A DNA stretch of 37,321 nucleotides from an uncultured Spirochaetales bacterium (GCA_934247875.1 CAKQJZ010000010.1:1-37321), one strand, 5' to 3'. Shown: positions 22,768 to 31,043, counted from the first letter of the stretch. A program made the numbers and translations. Notes: generated by a model from the letters alone, not told the origin.

Positions 22768-24474
22768 ATGGAAAAGATAAATGAAATCCTTGATAAGGCT
22801 CGCAGTTATATCGCATCAGAGACCAATGAGGTCTTTCGTCTAGAGGTTGAGAAGGCAATTGAAATGGAAGATTGGCAGAATCTAAATGATAGGTTCTATA
22901 CTTCTCTTGCATTTGGCACTGCTGGAATGAGAGGCGTTATCGGTGGTGGTACTAATAGGATGAATACCTTTATGGTAAGAAAGGTATCACAAGGCTTAGC
23001 TGATTACCTGAAAGGCGAGAAGAATCCAAGCGTCGCAATCGCATATGACTCAAGATTGTTCTCAAAAGAGTTTGCGCTAAGCGCAGCACTGACACTTGCT
23101 GCTAATGGTATCAAGGTATATCTATATACAGAGCTGCATCCAGTTCCAATGCTCTCATTTGCGCTTCGCTACCTGAAGGCAACTGCAGGCATTGTAGTTA
23201 CTGCATCACATAATCCATCTAAGTACAATGGATATAAAGTCTATTGGAGTGATGGTGGCCAGGTAACTCCTCCTCATGATATCGAGATCGCTAATAGAGC
23301 TAATAGCGTTAAGAGTGATGAGATCAAGTCTATCACTGAAGAGGATGCAAGAACGGCGGGACTCCTTCTTGATATGCCTGCTTCTGTTGACGCTGCTTAT
23401 TATGATATGGCACTGCGCTCCCTTCGTCGTCCTTCGCTTGTTCAGAATAGTCCAATCACTGTTGCTTATACACCGCTTCATGGATCAGGAAATGTTCCTG
23501 TAAGACATATGCTCAAAGAGCTTGGGATCAGATGCGAAGTAGTAAGCGAGCAGGAGATGCCAGACGGAAGGTTTCCAACTGTCAAGCTTCCTAACCCTGA
23601 GAGCAAGGAGGCAATGACAAAGGTCATTGAGCTTGCAAAAGAAGTCAAAGCAGATATCGTTCTTGGCACAGATCCAGATGCAGATAGACTTGGCATCGCT
23701 ATTCCTACCGATAGTGACAAGAGAGAGTATCAACTGCTGACAGGCAACCAGATAGCAGTGCTTTTGGTTGATTATCTATTGACAACTGCGCTTGAGAATA
23801 ATAAGCACCCTGGTCTTACTCCACTAGTTGTAAAATCACTTGTTACAACAGATCTTGTTAAGAAGATTGCAGAGAAGAACTCTGCAACATGCACTGATGT
23901 GCTTACAGGCTTCAAGTACATTGCTGAGAAGATTGAAGAGATTGCTACTGGCAAGAATGATAAGAATTACTTCTTATTCGGATGTGAAGAGTCATATGGC
24001 TTCCTGACTGTTCCAGATGTCAGAGATAAAGATGCTGTTTCAAGTGCTCTCGCTGCTGTTGAGATGATGTGCTACTACTCATCTAAGGGCATAACTCTCC
24101 AGCAAAGACTTGATGCTATATATGAAATCTATGGCTATTCAACTGAAGTTGTATTCTCTCGCGATTATGAAGGAGAGGAAGGAAAGGCTCAGATGAAGGC
24201 TATCATGGCATCACTCAGAGCTAAAAAAGCAGGAGATTTGCTTGTTAATAGAGAGATTGAGTCCAAAGAAGATCTCTTAGAAGAGAACACAGGATTCCCT
24301 AAAGCTGATGTGCTTATCTTCCGCTTCAAGAGTGGCGAGAAGCTTGTAGTAAGACCTTCTGGCACAGAGCCAAAGATCAAGTATTATATCTTCTTATCTG
24401 CTGGAAAAGATGGCAGAAAGGGGCTTGAGAGCAAGCTCGATTCGATTGTAGAAGAGTTTAAAAGCGAACTGTGA
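22768..24474 (+). CDS. Phosphoglucomutase/phosphomannomutase (alpha-D-phosphohexomutase)
   Basis: A 568-aa protein with the four domains of phosphohexomutases. The catalytic phosphoserine loop 'TASHNP' has Ser147, the Mg2+ loop 'DPDADR' lies at 302-307, the sugar-recognition loop 'GCEESYG' near 405, and the phosphate-binding 'RPSGTEPKIKYY' near the C-terminus. N-terminal 'FGTAGMRG' is typical of the PgcA/PMM2-like long subgroup. It interconverts glucose-1-phosphate and glucose-6-phosphate (or the mannose forms), feeding glycolysis and nucleotide-sugar synthesis. A GTG at 22762 lies in frame, but the ATG at 22768 follows TAGGAG with proper spacing and is used. The stop overlaps the next gene's GTG start (GTGA). 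The short gap to gph suggests cotranscription. Confidence 0.95.
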   Translation: MEKINEILDKARSYIASETNEVFRLEVEKAIEMEDWQNLNDRFYTSLAFGTAGMRGVIGGGTNRMNTFMVRKVSQGLADYLKGEKNPSVAIAYDSRLFSKEFALSAALTLAANGIKVYLYTELHPVPMLSFALRYLKATAGIVVTASHNPSKYNGYKVYWSDGGQVTPPHDIEIANRANSVKSDEIKSITEEDARTAGLLLDMPASVDAAYYDMALRSLRRPSLVQNSPITVAYTPLHGSGNVPVRHMLKELGIRCEVVSEQEMPDGRFPTVKLPNPESKEAMTKVIELAKEVKADIVLGTDPDADRLGIAIPTDSDKREYQLLTGNQIAVLLVDYLLTTALENNKHPGLTPLVVKSLVTTDLVKKIAEKNSATCTDVLTGFKYIAEKIEEIATGKNDKNYFLFGCEESYGFLTVPDVRDKDAVSSALAAVEMMCYYSSKGITLQQRLDAIYEIYGYSTEVVFSRDYEGEEGKAQMKAIMASLRAKKAGDLLVNREIESKEDLLEENTGFPKADVLIFRFKSGEKLVVRPSGTEPKIKYYIFLSAGKDGRKGLESKLDSIVEEFKSEL

Positions 24475-25211
24475 TCAGACATATTTATTACATCAGGAGA
24501 GACGATAAGCCTCTCCTCTTTGTAAACCTCGATAATCTCAAAAAAGGCGAAGGAAGCGTAGATGAATTCGTTTATAAGCTTTCTAGCTCGATATCACGAG
24601 AAGAAGAGAGGATTGCACGTGATGCTGTTCTCTCTTCTATAGAGCGTGATCTGTCGCTCTATATCCAAGATAAGAGCTACATTAAGCGCTTATTGCTAAC
24701 AGCGCTTGTATTCATCATCTCTTATTTCTTTCTCTCGTTGGTTATCAGGGATCCTATTCCTATGATAGATGAGCTTATAATCTCTTCTGTTGTTGCCCTC
24801 TTAGTCTGGATGATGGCAAAGAAGCATGATTATGAGAGTGTGCTAGTTGGGAGCGATAGAGAGAATTACAGAAGAGCACTAGAAGAAGCTGAGTTTGAGT
24901 ACACTAGCGAAGTCCAGAATGTCGAGGAATATATTACTATGCTGAAAAGTCTCGATCTCAAAGCACTTTCAGTCTTGATTGCATCTAATGATCTTCCTGC
25001 GCTTGATGAGCTATCTGATGAGTTTGTAAGTGCGATAGAGTATTCAGTCTTGCACTCCAATAAGCTTATAGCTCGCTATAGCAGAGAAATACTCACATCT
25101 GCAAAAAATCCTCTTTCTATCAGCAAAAGCATCATAAAAGATAGTGCAACAGGCAATCTAGACCCGATTTTGCTTGCGCTCTATGTGAAAATTCGACAAA
25201 ACGCAAAATAA
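24471..25211 (+). CDS. Unknown membrane protein with two transmembrane helices
   Basis: A 246-aa protein of unrecognised family. The GTG start at 24471 overlaps the phosphohexomutase stop. Residues 1-70 are charged and hydrophilic. Two hydrophobic helices lie at about 73-92 and 101-117, joined by a short loop with 'DPIPMID', and residues 118-246 form an acidic, helix-rich cytoplasmic tail. The sequence is followed after 15 nt by comEC, so it may be translated in one operon with competence/housekeeping genes. With both ends hydrophilic and an even number of helices, N- and C-termini should face the same side. No catalytic motif was recognised, and no function is proposed. Confidence 0.75.
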   Translation: MIRHIYYIRRDDKPLLFVNLDNLKKGEGSVDEFVYKLSSSISREEERIARDAVLSSIERDLSLYIQDKSYIKRLLLTALVFIISYFFLSLVIRDPIPMIDELIISSVVALLVWMMAKKHDYESVLVGSDRENYRRALEEAEFEYTSEVQNVEEYITMLKSLDLKALSVLIASNDLPALDELSDEFVSAIEYSVLHSNKLIARYSREILTSAKNPLSISKSIIKDSATGNLDPILLALYVKIRQNAK

Positions 25212-25226
25212 CGCATATCTATATAT

Positions 25227-26540
25227 GTGATAGTCTACATTTTAGTTGCGTTAAGCTATTTTGCTCTGTTTTTCTGTCCTTCTGTTTACAGCTTAGGGCT
25301 GTTAGGCTTTTTTATTCTTCTGCTCTTTTCTCTATTCATCAATGAGCGATATACCCATTATGTGCTTATATTTGCGCTGATCTATTTTTTTATGTCGATT
25401 TCAATCAAAGAGAGCTTTCTTTCTTTAGGCTTTGAAAAGGATGAAATCAGAGGTGTAGTTGGAGATATAATATCAACACCATCTCCACGCGGGCAGAGAC
25501 GCTATGGCTATAGAGTAAAGCTATTAGCATCAGAAGATAGCTATGGCACCGTAGTAACATCCAAAGGCTGTGTGTATGTGCTCTCTGATTTAACAGATGC
25601 CGCTCTTGGAGACAGAGTAAGACTCTGCGGCACATTCTATGACTCTGTATTCATCGCAAATTCAACTGATTATCTAGTGCGCACTAATAGAGTCCGCTCT
25701 AAAGTTTCTTACTTTTTAAGTAGCAAGCTAAAAGGAAACGAAGGTGAGCTTGCATCGCTTTTGCTTCTAGGTGTAGGTTCGTCAGGAAACTCAGACATAG
25801 CGCAAAAAGCACGGAGCGCAGGGCTAAGCCACATAATAGCGCTCTCAGGCATGCATCTCTCGATACTTAGCTCTATTCTGATGAAGCTTCTGTTCTTTGT
25901 TGAAAGCAAAAGAGCTAAGAAAGCAATTTCTTATATCCCGCTATTCTTGTTTGTATACATCTCAGGATGGAGACCTTCGCTTTTAAGAGCATTTATATTC
26001 AAAGTAGCGTTGGACACTACAGATAGTGATATTGCATTCTTTCTATCTGATGTAATCTTGTTAGCACTCTTTCCATACTACACAGAAGATCTAGGCTTGG
26101 TTTATAGTTTCTTAGCGCTCTCTGGAATAATGATTCTCTCTCCATATCTATCGCATGCATTAAGAGCTTTAGCTATTCCGAAAGCAATATCAGAAAGCGT
26201 AGCAACAACACTAGCCGCACTCTCTTTCTCTATCCCTGTATCATATAGAGTGTTCTCGAGCTATCAGCTTTCAGCGATAATCACATCAGAAGCAGCGACT
26301 ATTCTCATAATGCTATATATGTACATTTCCATTGCATATCTGTTCATTCCTAAAGCAGATATAATTCTTCATTATGTATATATCGCGATAGAGCGCTTTT
26401 TCTATCTTGGCGCACTCATAAAAGAATGCACTTCGATTTATCCATATCTGGTGTTGCTATTATCTGTTGTTGGTCTGTTGTTCATCTATTTGATTTCAAC
26501 TCGCAAAGCTAATGCAATTTCTTTTTATCTTTGTGTATAA
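25227..26540 (+). CDS. comEC: Short ComEC/Rec2-family DNA-uptake channel protein
   Basis: A 437-aa polytopic membrane protein, GTG start. After three N-terminal helices comes an OB-like DUF4131 region ('EIRGVVGDIISTPSPRG', residues 73-89), then the Competence domain with its signature 'AGLSHIIALSGMH' (198-210) and 7-8 further helices. ComEC forms the channel that takes single-stranded DNA through the inner membrane. Full-length ComEC (700-800 aa) ends in a metallo-beta-lactamase-like nuclease domain; here the protein ends after the last helix, so that domain is absent. Several bacteria have such short forms. DNA uptake is therefore only a family-based guess. The 3' end contains the predicted rsmA promoter. 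Confidence 0.85.
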   Translation: MIVYILVALSYFALFFCPSVYSLGLLGFFILLLFSLFINERYTHYVLIFALIYFFMSISIKESFLSLGFEKDEIRGVVGDIISTPSPRGQRRYGYRVKLLASEDSYGTVVTSKGCVYVLSDLTDAALGDRVRLCGTFYDSVFIANSTDYLVRTNRVRSKVSYFLSSKLKGNEGELASLLLLGVGSSGNSDIAQKARSAGLSHIIALSGMHLSILSSILMKLLFFVESKRAKKAISYIPLFLFVYISGWRPSLLRAFIFKVALDTTDSDIAFFLSDVILLALFPYYTEDLGLVYSFLALSGIMILSPYLSHALRALAIPKAISESVATTLAALSFSIPVSYRVFSSYQLSAIITSEAATILIMLYMYISIAYLFIPKADIILHYVYIAIERFFYLGALIKECTSIYPYLVLLLSVVGLLFIYLISTRKANAISFYLCV

Positions 26541-26541
26541 T
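26536..26541 (+). promoter_or_regulatory. Predicted -10 box of rsmA, leaderless arrangement
   Basis: A perfect TATAAT ends 6 nt (AGCGCT) before the rsmA ATG at 26548. The same TATAxT-AGCGCT-ATG string occurs at the start of rlmI. A -35 at the right distance (TGCAAT, 26513-26518) is poor. The box overlaps the last codons of comEC. Confidence 0.45.
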
Positions 26542-26547
26542 AGCGCT

Positions 26548-27396
26548 ATGTGGACTCTCAACTACGATAGCATTTCAGAACTTGATAGCACTTTGAAAAG
26601 CAAGGGCCTTGCTATGTCAAAGAAGTTTGGACAGAACTTTTTGATCTCTTCTAAAGCCAGAGAAAGAATCGTTGATTATATGGCACTTGAAGATGATATG
26701 AGAGTCTGGGAAGTAGGACCAGGACTTGGCGCTATTACTCATCTGGTTCTTAAAAAGAATGTTGATCTCACTGCATTTGAGATTGATTATGGCTTTGCTG
26801 AAATACTTAAAGAAGAGGCTTTCAAAGATGAGCCACGTTTTAGCCTTGTTATCGGAGATGCGCTTAAGACGCTTTTTGAGTATGACTATACTCCTGATCG
26901 CATTATAGGCAATCTGCCATACAATGTAGGCTCTGTTATCATTGCAAAGCTGATTGAGAGTTCTATCCTTCCAGAGCTCATGGTATTCACGCTTCAAAGT
27001 GAAGTCGTAGAGCGAATGTGTGCAAAGCCAGGAGACGATGAGTATTCATCATTCTCTATCCTTACTCAGATTGATTATGAGAACCAGAATGTGTTGACTC
27101 TCAAAAAAGGCTGCTTCTGGCCTCAGCCTCAAGTTGAGAGCTCTGTCGTTGTTATGGCAAAGCGTAAAGAAAGCTTAGTAAGTAATGAACTCAGATCTGT
27201 ATTCCTGCCTCTTGTTAGAGCTCTCTTCTCGATGAGGCGCAAGACAATTAAGAACAACTTGGTTGGCTCATTTGATATCAATAAGACAAATGTTGATTCT
27301 GTGCTATCTAAAGCGGGGCTAACAGGCCAGGAAAGAGCAGAAGTTCTTACATTTGATGAGATAATAAGAGTTGCAGAAGTAATAAAAAACCATTAA
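26548..27396 (+). CDS. rsmA: 16S rRNA dimethyladenosine transferase
   Basis: A 282-aa protein of normal RsmA/KsgA length. It has 'KKFGQNFLIS' near the N-terminus, SAM motif I 'EVGPGLGAITHLVL', the catalytic motif IV 'GNLPYNVGS', and the C-terminal 'LVRALFSMRRKTIKNNL' rRNA-binding block. It dimethylates two adjacent adenosines (A1518/A1519 in E. coli numbering) in helix 45 of 16S rRNA late in 30S assembly. The ORF opens at 26512 inside comEC, but family alignment favours the ATG at 26548, which has no Shine-Dalgarno and lies 6 nt after TATAAT. It has its own putative promoter although it follows comEC closely. Confidence 0.95.
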   Translation: MWTLNYDSISELDSTLKSKGLAMSKKFGQNFLISSKARERIVDYMALEDDMRVWEVGPGLGAITHLVLKKNVDLTAFEIDYGFAEILKEEAFKDEPRFSLVIGDALKTLFEYDYTPDRIIGNLPYNVGSVIIAKLIESSILPELMVFTLQSEVVERMCAKPGDDEYSSFSILTQIDYENQNVLTLKKGCFWPQPQVESSVVVMAKRKESLVSNELRSVFLPLVRALFSMRRKTIKNNLVGSFDINKTNVDSVLSKAGLTGQERAEVLTFDEIIRVAEVIKNH

Positions 27397-27481
27397 TTCC
27401 CTCATGTTTTTGTGATTTTTGTCAATAATTCGCTCATCTTTTTGTAATCAAGTCTTATTTATTCGCTCAGTTTTCTGTGAT
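27397..27481 (+). repeat. Three direct repeats (20-bp core, 32-33 bp period) before the AAA_14 ATPase gene
   Basis: Imperfect copies lie at 27397-27416 (TTCCCTCATGTTTTTGTGAT), 27429-27448 (TTCGCTCATCTTTTTGTAAT) and 27462-27481 (TTCGCTCAGTTTTCTGTGAT). The 12-13 bp between them is AT-rich. The period is close to three helical turns, so all copies face one side of the DNA. The last copy ends 5 bp before a -35-like TTGATA. They look like operator or activator sites. Confidence 0.7.
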
Positions 27482-27486
27482 ACCCC

Positions 27487-27514
27487 TTGATATTTTCATT
27501 TATTATATTAAGAT
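27487..27514 (+). promoter_or_regulatory. Predicted promoter of the AAA_14 ATPase gene
   Basis: TTGATA (27487-27492), 16 nt, TAAGAT (27509-27514), then 7 nt to the ATG at 27522. An alternative -10, TATATT at 27504-27509, lies 6 nt before the in-frame ATG at 27516. Both readings give a leaderless or near-leaderless mRNA. Confidence 0.4.
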
Positions 27515-27521
27515 AATGAAT

Positions 27522-28853
27522 ATGTATTTGAAACGCAAGATTGATGACTTCCTTATTTCTTGGAAAAAGTCTGATGACAGAAAGCCTCTAATTGTGAAAG
27601 GTGCCCGTCAGATAGGCAAGACATCCTCGATTGAGAAATTTGCAGAGGCATATGAAAGCTTCGTTGAGATCAATTTCGACATTGAAGCGAAATACAAAAC
27701 AATATGTGAGGATGGATATGATTCAGAAGCCATCATAAAGAATATATCCAGAATCGATCCATCAAAACGATTTATACCTTGTAAGACACTGATCCTTTTC
27801 GATGAAGTACAGGCTTATCCTGAAATCGCTACAGCGCTAAAACCTTTTTGCATAGATGGTCGCTATGATGTCATCTGTTCTGGCTCAATGCTAGGAATTA
27901 ACTACAAAAAGATAGAGAGCAATAGCGTTGGCTATAAATCTGAGTTTGAAATGCAATCTCTGGATTTTGAAGAGTTTCTTTGGGCTAATGGCTATGAGGA
28001 CTTAGCAGATGAAATGCTTGAGCATATGATCAATGCTAAGCCGTTTAATCAGACAATGATGAATGTGTTGAATTCTCTCTTCTTGGATTATTGTATTTTA
28101 GGTGGTATGCCAGCTGTTGTCAGATCGTATATAACAAAAGGAAATTTTGAAGGTACGTTAGAGATTCAGAGGGAGCTGCTTAATGATTATAGAGAAGATA
28201 TAAAGAAGTATGTTGATGGCATAGACAAAACTAGAGTCTTGAATGTATTCAATCACATTTCTGTGCAGCTTGCAAAAGAGAATAAGAAGTTCCAGGTTTC
28301 CAAAGTCGAACGAGGTGCTAGATTCAAGGATTATTGGGGCGCTATAGAGTGGCTAACAGATGCTGGTATGATTAATATATGCTACTCTCTTCATACTCCT
28401 GATTTGCCACTGCAAGGTAACTATCAATCAGATAAATACAAAGTGTACTTCAAAGATACAGGCCTTCTTGTTGCATCTTTGGATGATGAGGCACAAGATG
28501 ACCTCCGTGCCAATAAAAACATGAACGTCTATAAAGGCGGCCTATACGAGAACATTGCAGCTGAGAGCTTGAGTAAGCAGGGCTATAATCTCTTTTATTA
28601 TAAGAAAGATGACTCAACTTTAGAGGAAGATTTCTTTGTGAGGACAAAAAAGTCTCTTGTTCCTATCGAAATTAAGGCAACTAATGGCAGAGCTAAATCT
28701 TTAAGAACATTAATTGAGAGCAATAAATATCCTGATATCACAACAGGTATAAAGTTCATAAATGGAAATATCGGGTTTGAGAATAACATCCATACGTTTC
28801 CATATTTCTGCGAATTTCTGCTAAGAAGATATCTAAATAACGTGGAGTTCTAA
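27522..28853 (+). CDS. AAA_14/DUF4143 ATP-binding protein
   Basis: About 443 aa. The N-terminal AAA+ domain has Walker A 'GARQIGKTS' (27-35), Walker B 'LILFDEVQAYP' (near 90) and sensor 'CSGSMLG'. The middle part matches DUF4143 ('YKVYFKDTGLLVASL' and 'GGLYENIAAESL'). The C-terminus has a PD-(D/E)xK-like strand 'VPIEIKA' (E383, K385). This widespread family of gut and oral bacteria has no settled function; links to DNA or toxin-antitoxin-like roles are speculative. The ORF extends to a GTG at 27477, inside the third upstream repeat. ATGs at 27516 and 27522 fit the family start 'LKRKIDDFL' and the promoter. It is a single-gene unit with three upstream repeats. Confidence 0.9.
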   Translation: MYLKRKIDDFLISWKKSDDRKPLIVKGARQIGKTSSIEKFAEAYESFVEINFDIEAKYKTICEDGYDSEAIIKNISRIDPSKRFIPCKTLILFDEVQAYPEIATALKPFCIDGRYDVICSGSMLGINYKKIESNSVGYKSEFEMQSLDFEEFLWANGYEDLADEMLEHMINAKPFNQTMMNVLNSLFLDYCILGGMPAVVRSYITKGNFEGTLEIQRELLNDYREDIKKYVDGIDKTRVLNVFNHISVQLAKENKKFQVSKVERGARFKDYWGAIEWLTDAGMINICYSLHTPDLPLQGNYQSDKYKVYFKDTGLLVASLDDEAQDDLRANKNMNVYKGGLYENIAAESLSKQGYNLFYYKKDDSTLEEDFFVRTKKSLVPIEIKATNGRAKSLRTLIESNKYPDITTGIKFINGNIGFENNIHTFPYFCEFLLRRYLNNVEF

Positions 28854-28879
28854 AATATTCTTAATTAGGAATAATAAAA

Positions 28880-28905
28880 AAATAACATTTTTATGGTTGT
28901 TATTT
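28880..28905 (+). repeat. Inverted repeat overlapping the -35 of the alpha/beta hydrolase gene
   Basis: AAATAACA (28880-28887) and TGTTATTT (28898-28905) form a perfect 8-bp inverted repeat with a 10-nt centre. The right arm contains the -35 element. No T-run follows on the + strand, so it looks more like an operator than a terminator of the upstream ATPase gene. Confidence 0.5.
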
Positions 28906-28925
28906 AAAGCAATGAGTTTTATAAT
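28897..28925 (+). promoter_or_regulatory. Predicted promoter of the alpha/beta hydrolase gene, near-leaderless
   Basis: TTGTTA (28897-28902), 17-nt spacer, perfect TATAAT (28920-28925), then 8 nt to the ATG at 28934. No Shine-Dalgarno fits in the remaining leader. This is the strongest promoter seen in the window. Confidence 0.65.
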
Positions 28926-28933
28926 CCCTTCTC

Positions 28934-29713
28934 ATGAAAATTATAAAATTCAATGTTGGCAAAGCTAACGCATACTTAAAAGCATATATTCATGAAGATC
29001 TTACAGGTGACGGTGGTTTTATCAAAAGCAGACCTGCTATAGTCATCTGTCCTGGTGGTGGCTATTCATACGTGTCGCCGCGTGAAGCCGATCCTGTAGC
29101 AATGCCTTTGTTTATTGCTGGCTACCAGGTATTCATTCTTTACTATAGCGTTGAGGAAGATATTAAGAAATCTTCTCCTGAAAGTGAAGCTGCTGAGGCT
29201 TTGAGAACTATAAGAGAAAGAAGCGTGGAGTTTGCTGTTGACAGCTCTCAGATAGCTATTATGGGCTTCAGCGCTGGTGGCCATGTTGCTGCGTCTCTCT
29301 TATGTCACTATGAGCGCTATGGAGCGCTTTCTCGTCCAGATCTTGGTATTCTTGCTTATCCTGTTATCACAACAGGAGCGGGCTCTCATCAAGGCTCTGT
29401 GCGCTGGATTACTAATGACTTTGACGAGAGCTTGATGCGCTATTATTCGTTAGAGAAAGAAGTCAGCGTAAATACACCTCCTTGCTTTATCTGGCATACA
29501 GCAGAAGATCAGACTGTCCCTATTTGCAACTCATTCTCATTTGTCAAAGCGCTTTTAGAGAATAATGTCAGTGTTGAGTATCATATATATCCAAAAGGAA
29601 AGCATGGACTTTCTATCGCTAATAAAGAGGTTGGTAGTGAAGTAAAAGAGGTCCAAAGCTGGATGGACCTCTTACTGAATTGGCTTAGCCTGATGTTTGA
29701 TTTTACTATTTGA
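28934..29713 (+). CDS. Alpha/beta hydrolase, acetyl-esterase-like
   Basis: A 259-aa soluble protein without signal peptide. It has the oxyanion-hole motif 'CPGGGYSYVSPRE', the nucleophile elbow 'GFSAGG' with Ser113, the acid in 'WHTAEDQTVP' (D192) and the catalytic His in 'KGKHGLS' (H224). The arrangement matches the BD-FAE/acetyl-xylan-esterase-like branch of carboxylesterases, which remove acetyl or feruloyl groups from carbohydrates. Lacking a signal peptide, it would act in the cytoplasm on imported oligosaccharides. The substrate cannot be read. It is a single gene, convergent with the FAD oxidoreductase and overlapping it by 8 nt. Start choice is supported by a strong promoter 8 nt upstream. 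Confidence 0.87.
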   Translation: MKIIKFNVGKANAYLKAYIHEDLTGDGGFIKSRPAIVICPGGGYSYVSPREADPVAMPLFIAGYQVFILYYSVEEDIKKSSPESEAAEALRTIRERSVEFAVDSSQIAIMGFSAGGHVAASLLCHYERYGALSRPDLGILAYPVITTGAGSHQGSVRWITNDFDESLMRYYSLEKEVSVNTPPCFIWHTAEDQTVPICNSFSFVKALLENNVSVEYHIYPKGKHGLSIANKEVGSEVKEVQSWMDLLLNWLSLMFDFTI

Positions 29714-30992
29714 TGTATTCTTCCATGCCTTCGCTTGCTCTGATTCCGCTTGCCCAAGCACCTGTGATGCCTCTGCTTGTGCCGGCGCCATCACCTGCGA
29801 AGAATACACCTTCAACTACCTGGAAGTTATCATCGATATACTGTGGCTTATTAGCGTATAGCTTGATCTCTGGGTAGTACATGATAGTAGATGGATGAAG
29901 AATGCCAGGGATGATTGTATCGAGCTTCTTCATTGCAGACCAGATGTATCTTAAGATCTTTGAAGGCATAGCGAGTGAGATATCAGAAGGTGTGCAGTCC
30001 TTCAAAGATGGCTTGAAGTCATATAAATCGTTATTGAATGTTGCGACTTTGCTTCGCTTTCCCATTCTGAAGTCTCCGACTCTCTGCATCAAAGGCTTTC
30101 CGCCACCCATCATTGCAGCCATTACGCCAAGGTGCTCTGCGAAGTCCTGGCCTGATGCGAGAGGCTCTGTGAATCTTACAGTCTTGAGCATTGCGAAGTT
30201 TACTAGGCCATTGTTCTTCTCTTCATTAGCTGCATATGCATGACCATTTACAGAGTACCATACGTCTCCGCGTGAAGTTACATAGCGCTCTTTTACTACA
30301 TGCGCGTTTCCGCTGTTAGTGCAGAAAGTTCTGACTTTCTCTGGGAAATAGAACTTAGGATCGTAGTAATCTTTGACAATAGGGTAGTGCTCTAGCTTAG
30401 TCTCAACACGGATGCCTACATCTAGAATGTTATCCATATATTCAACACCAAGCTGGTGCATTACATCCTGCAAGAAGTGGAAGCCCTGTCTGCCTGGTGC
30501 TACAAGAAGTGTCTTGTAACCAATTTCTCTATTGGTTGTGACGATGTATTTCTCTTTGTTGTTGACAGAGAGAACTTCTTCTCTCAGTGCAAGCTTAACG
30601 CCGCGCTCTTCAAGCTTCTTCAAAAGTTCTTTGATCAATAAGAGTCCACCATCTGTTCCAAGGTGAGTCTGCTTGATCTCCAAAAGCGAGCAATCGAGTC
30701 TTCTAGCTCTCTCCTGATAGATCTCAAGATTGGATTTTGGAAGAATAGTTGGCTTTAAGAACTCAGTTACTTTATCAAGATATCTATTAGCCTGAGCTTC
30801 ATTCCAGTATTCAAGCGGAAATCCAATTGGGAATGTGAAGTTCATCTTGCAATCGTTTCTCATTCCACCTGTAGATACAGGAGATTTATCAATCATTAAA
30901 ATGGAGATATCTTTATGCTTCTCTAATAGTGAGAATGCAGCGCCCATGCCTGCAGGACCTGTTCCGATTATGACAACATCGTATTTTTCCAT
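29706..30992 (-). CDS. FAD-dependent oxidoreductase (COG2509-like)
   Basis: A 428-aa flavoprotein. The N-terminal Rossmann motif is 'VVIIGTGPAGMGAAFSL' (GxGxxG at 10-15). 'TGGMRNDCKMNFTFPIGFP' follows, and the C-terminal FAD-binding 'FFAGDGAGTSRGITGAWASG' closes the domain. The overall pattern fits uncharacterised FAD-dependent dehydrogenases (COG2509, BaiN/YhiN relatives), whose substrate is not known. The ORF extends to 31046, but the ATG at 30992 is preceded by GGAGG with six-base spacing and starts the protein at the Rossmann strand, so it is used. It is monocistronic, divergent from the Fic-like gene, with a 161-bp region between them. Confidence 0.88.
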   Translation of the reverse strand: MEKYDVVIIGTGPAGMGAAFSLLEKHKDISILMIDKSPVSTGGMRNDCKMNFTFPIGFPLEYWNEAQANRYLDKVTEFLKPTILPKSNLEIYQERARRLDCSLLEIKQTHLGTDGGLLLIKELLKKLEERGVKLALREEVLSVNNKEKYIVTTNREIGYKTLLVAPGRQGFHFLQDVMHQLGVEYMDNILDVGIRVETKLEHYPIVKDYYDPKFYFPEKVRTFCTNSGNAHVVKERYVTSRGDVWYSVNGHAYAANEEKNNGLVNFAMLKTVRFTEPLASGQDFAEHLGVMAAMMGGGKPLMQRVGDFRMGKRSKVATFNNDLYDFKPSLKDCTPSDISLAMPSKILRYIWSAMKKLDTIIPGILHPSTIMYYPEIKLYANKPQYIDDNFQVVEGVFFAGDGAGTSRGITGAWASGIRASEGMEEYIK

Positions 30993-31014
30993 AGTCTTCC
31001 TCCAAACCGTTTCT

Positions 31015-31043
31015 ACTATAAGGAAAAAGAGAGAAAGCGTAAA
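31015..31043 (-). promoter_or_regulatory. Predicted promoter of the FAD oxidoreductase gene
   Basis: Minus strand: TTTACG (31043-31038), a 17-nt pyrimidine-rich spacer, TATAGT (31020-31015). The start of RNA would be about 15-20 nt before the ATG at 30992, leaving space for the GGAGG ribosome binding site, unlike the leaderless genes nearby. Confidence 0.5.

Noticed and set aside
27397..27481. Three repeats with short spacers could suggest a small CRISPR array.
   Set aside because: The repeats are imperfect, only 20 bp, with 12-13 bp AT-rich spacers, and no cas genes are present.
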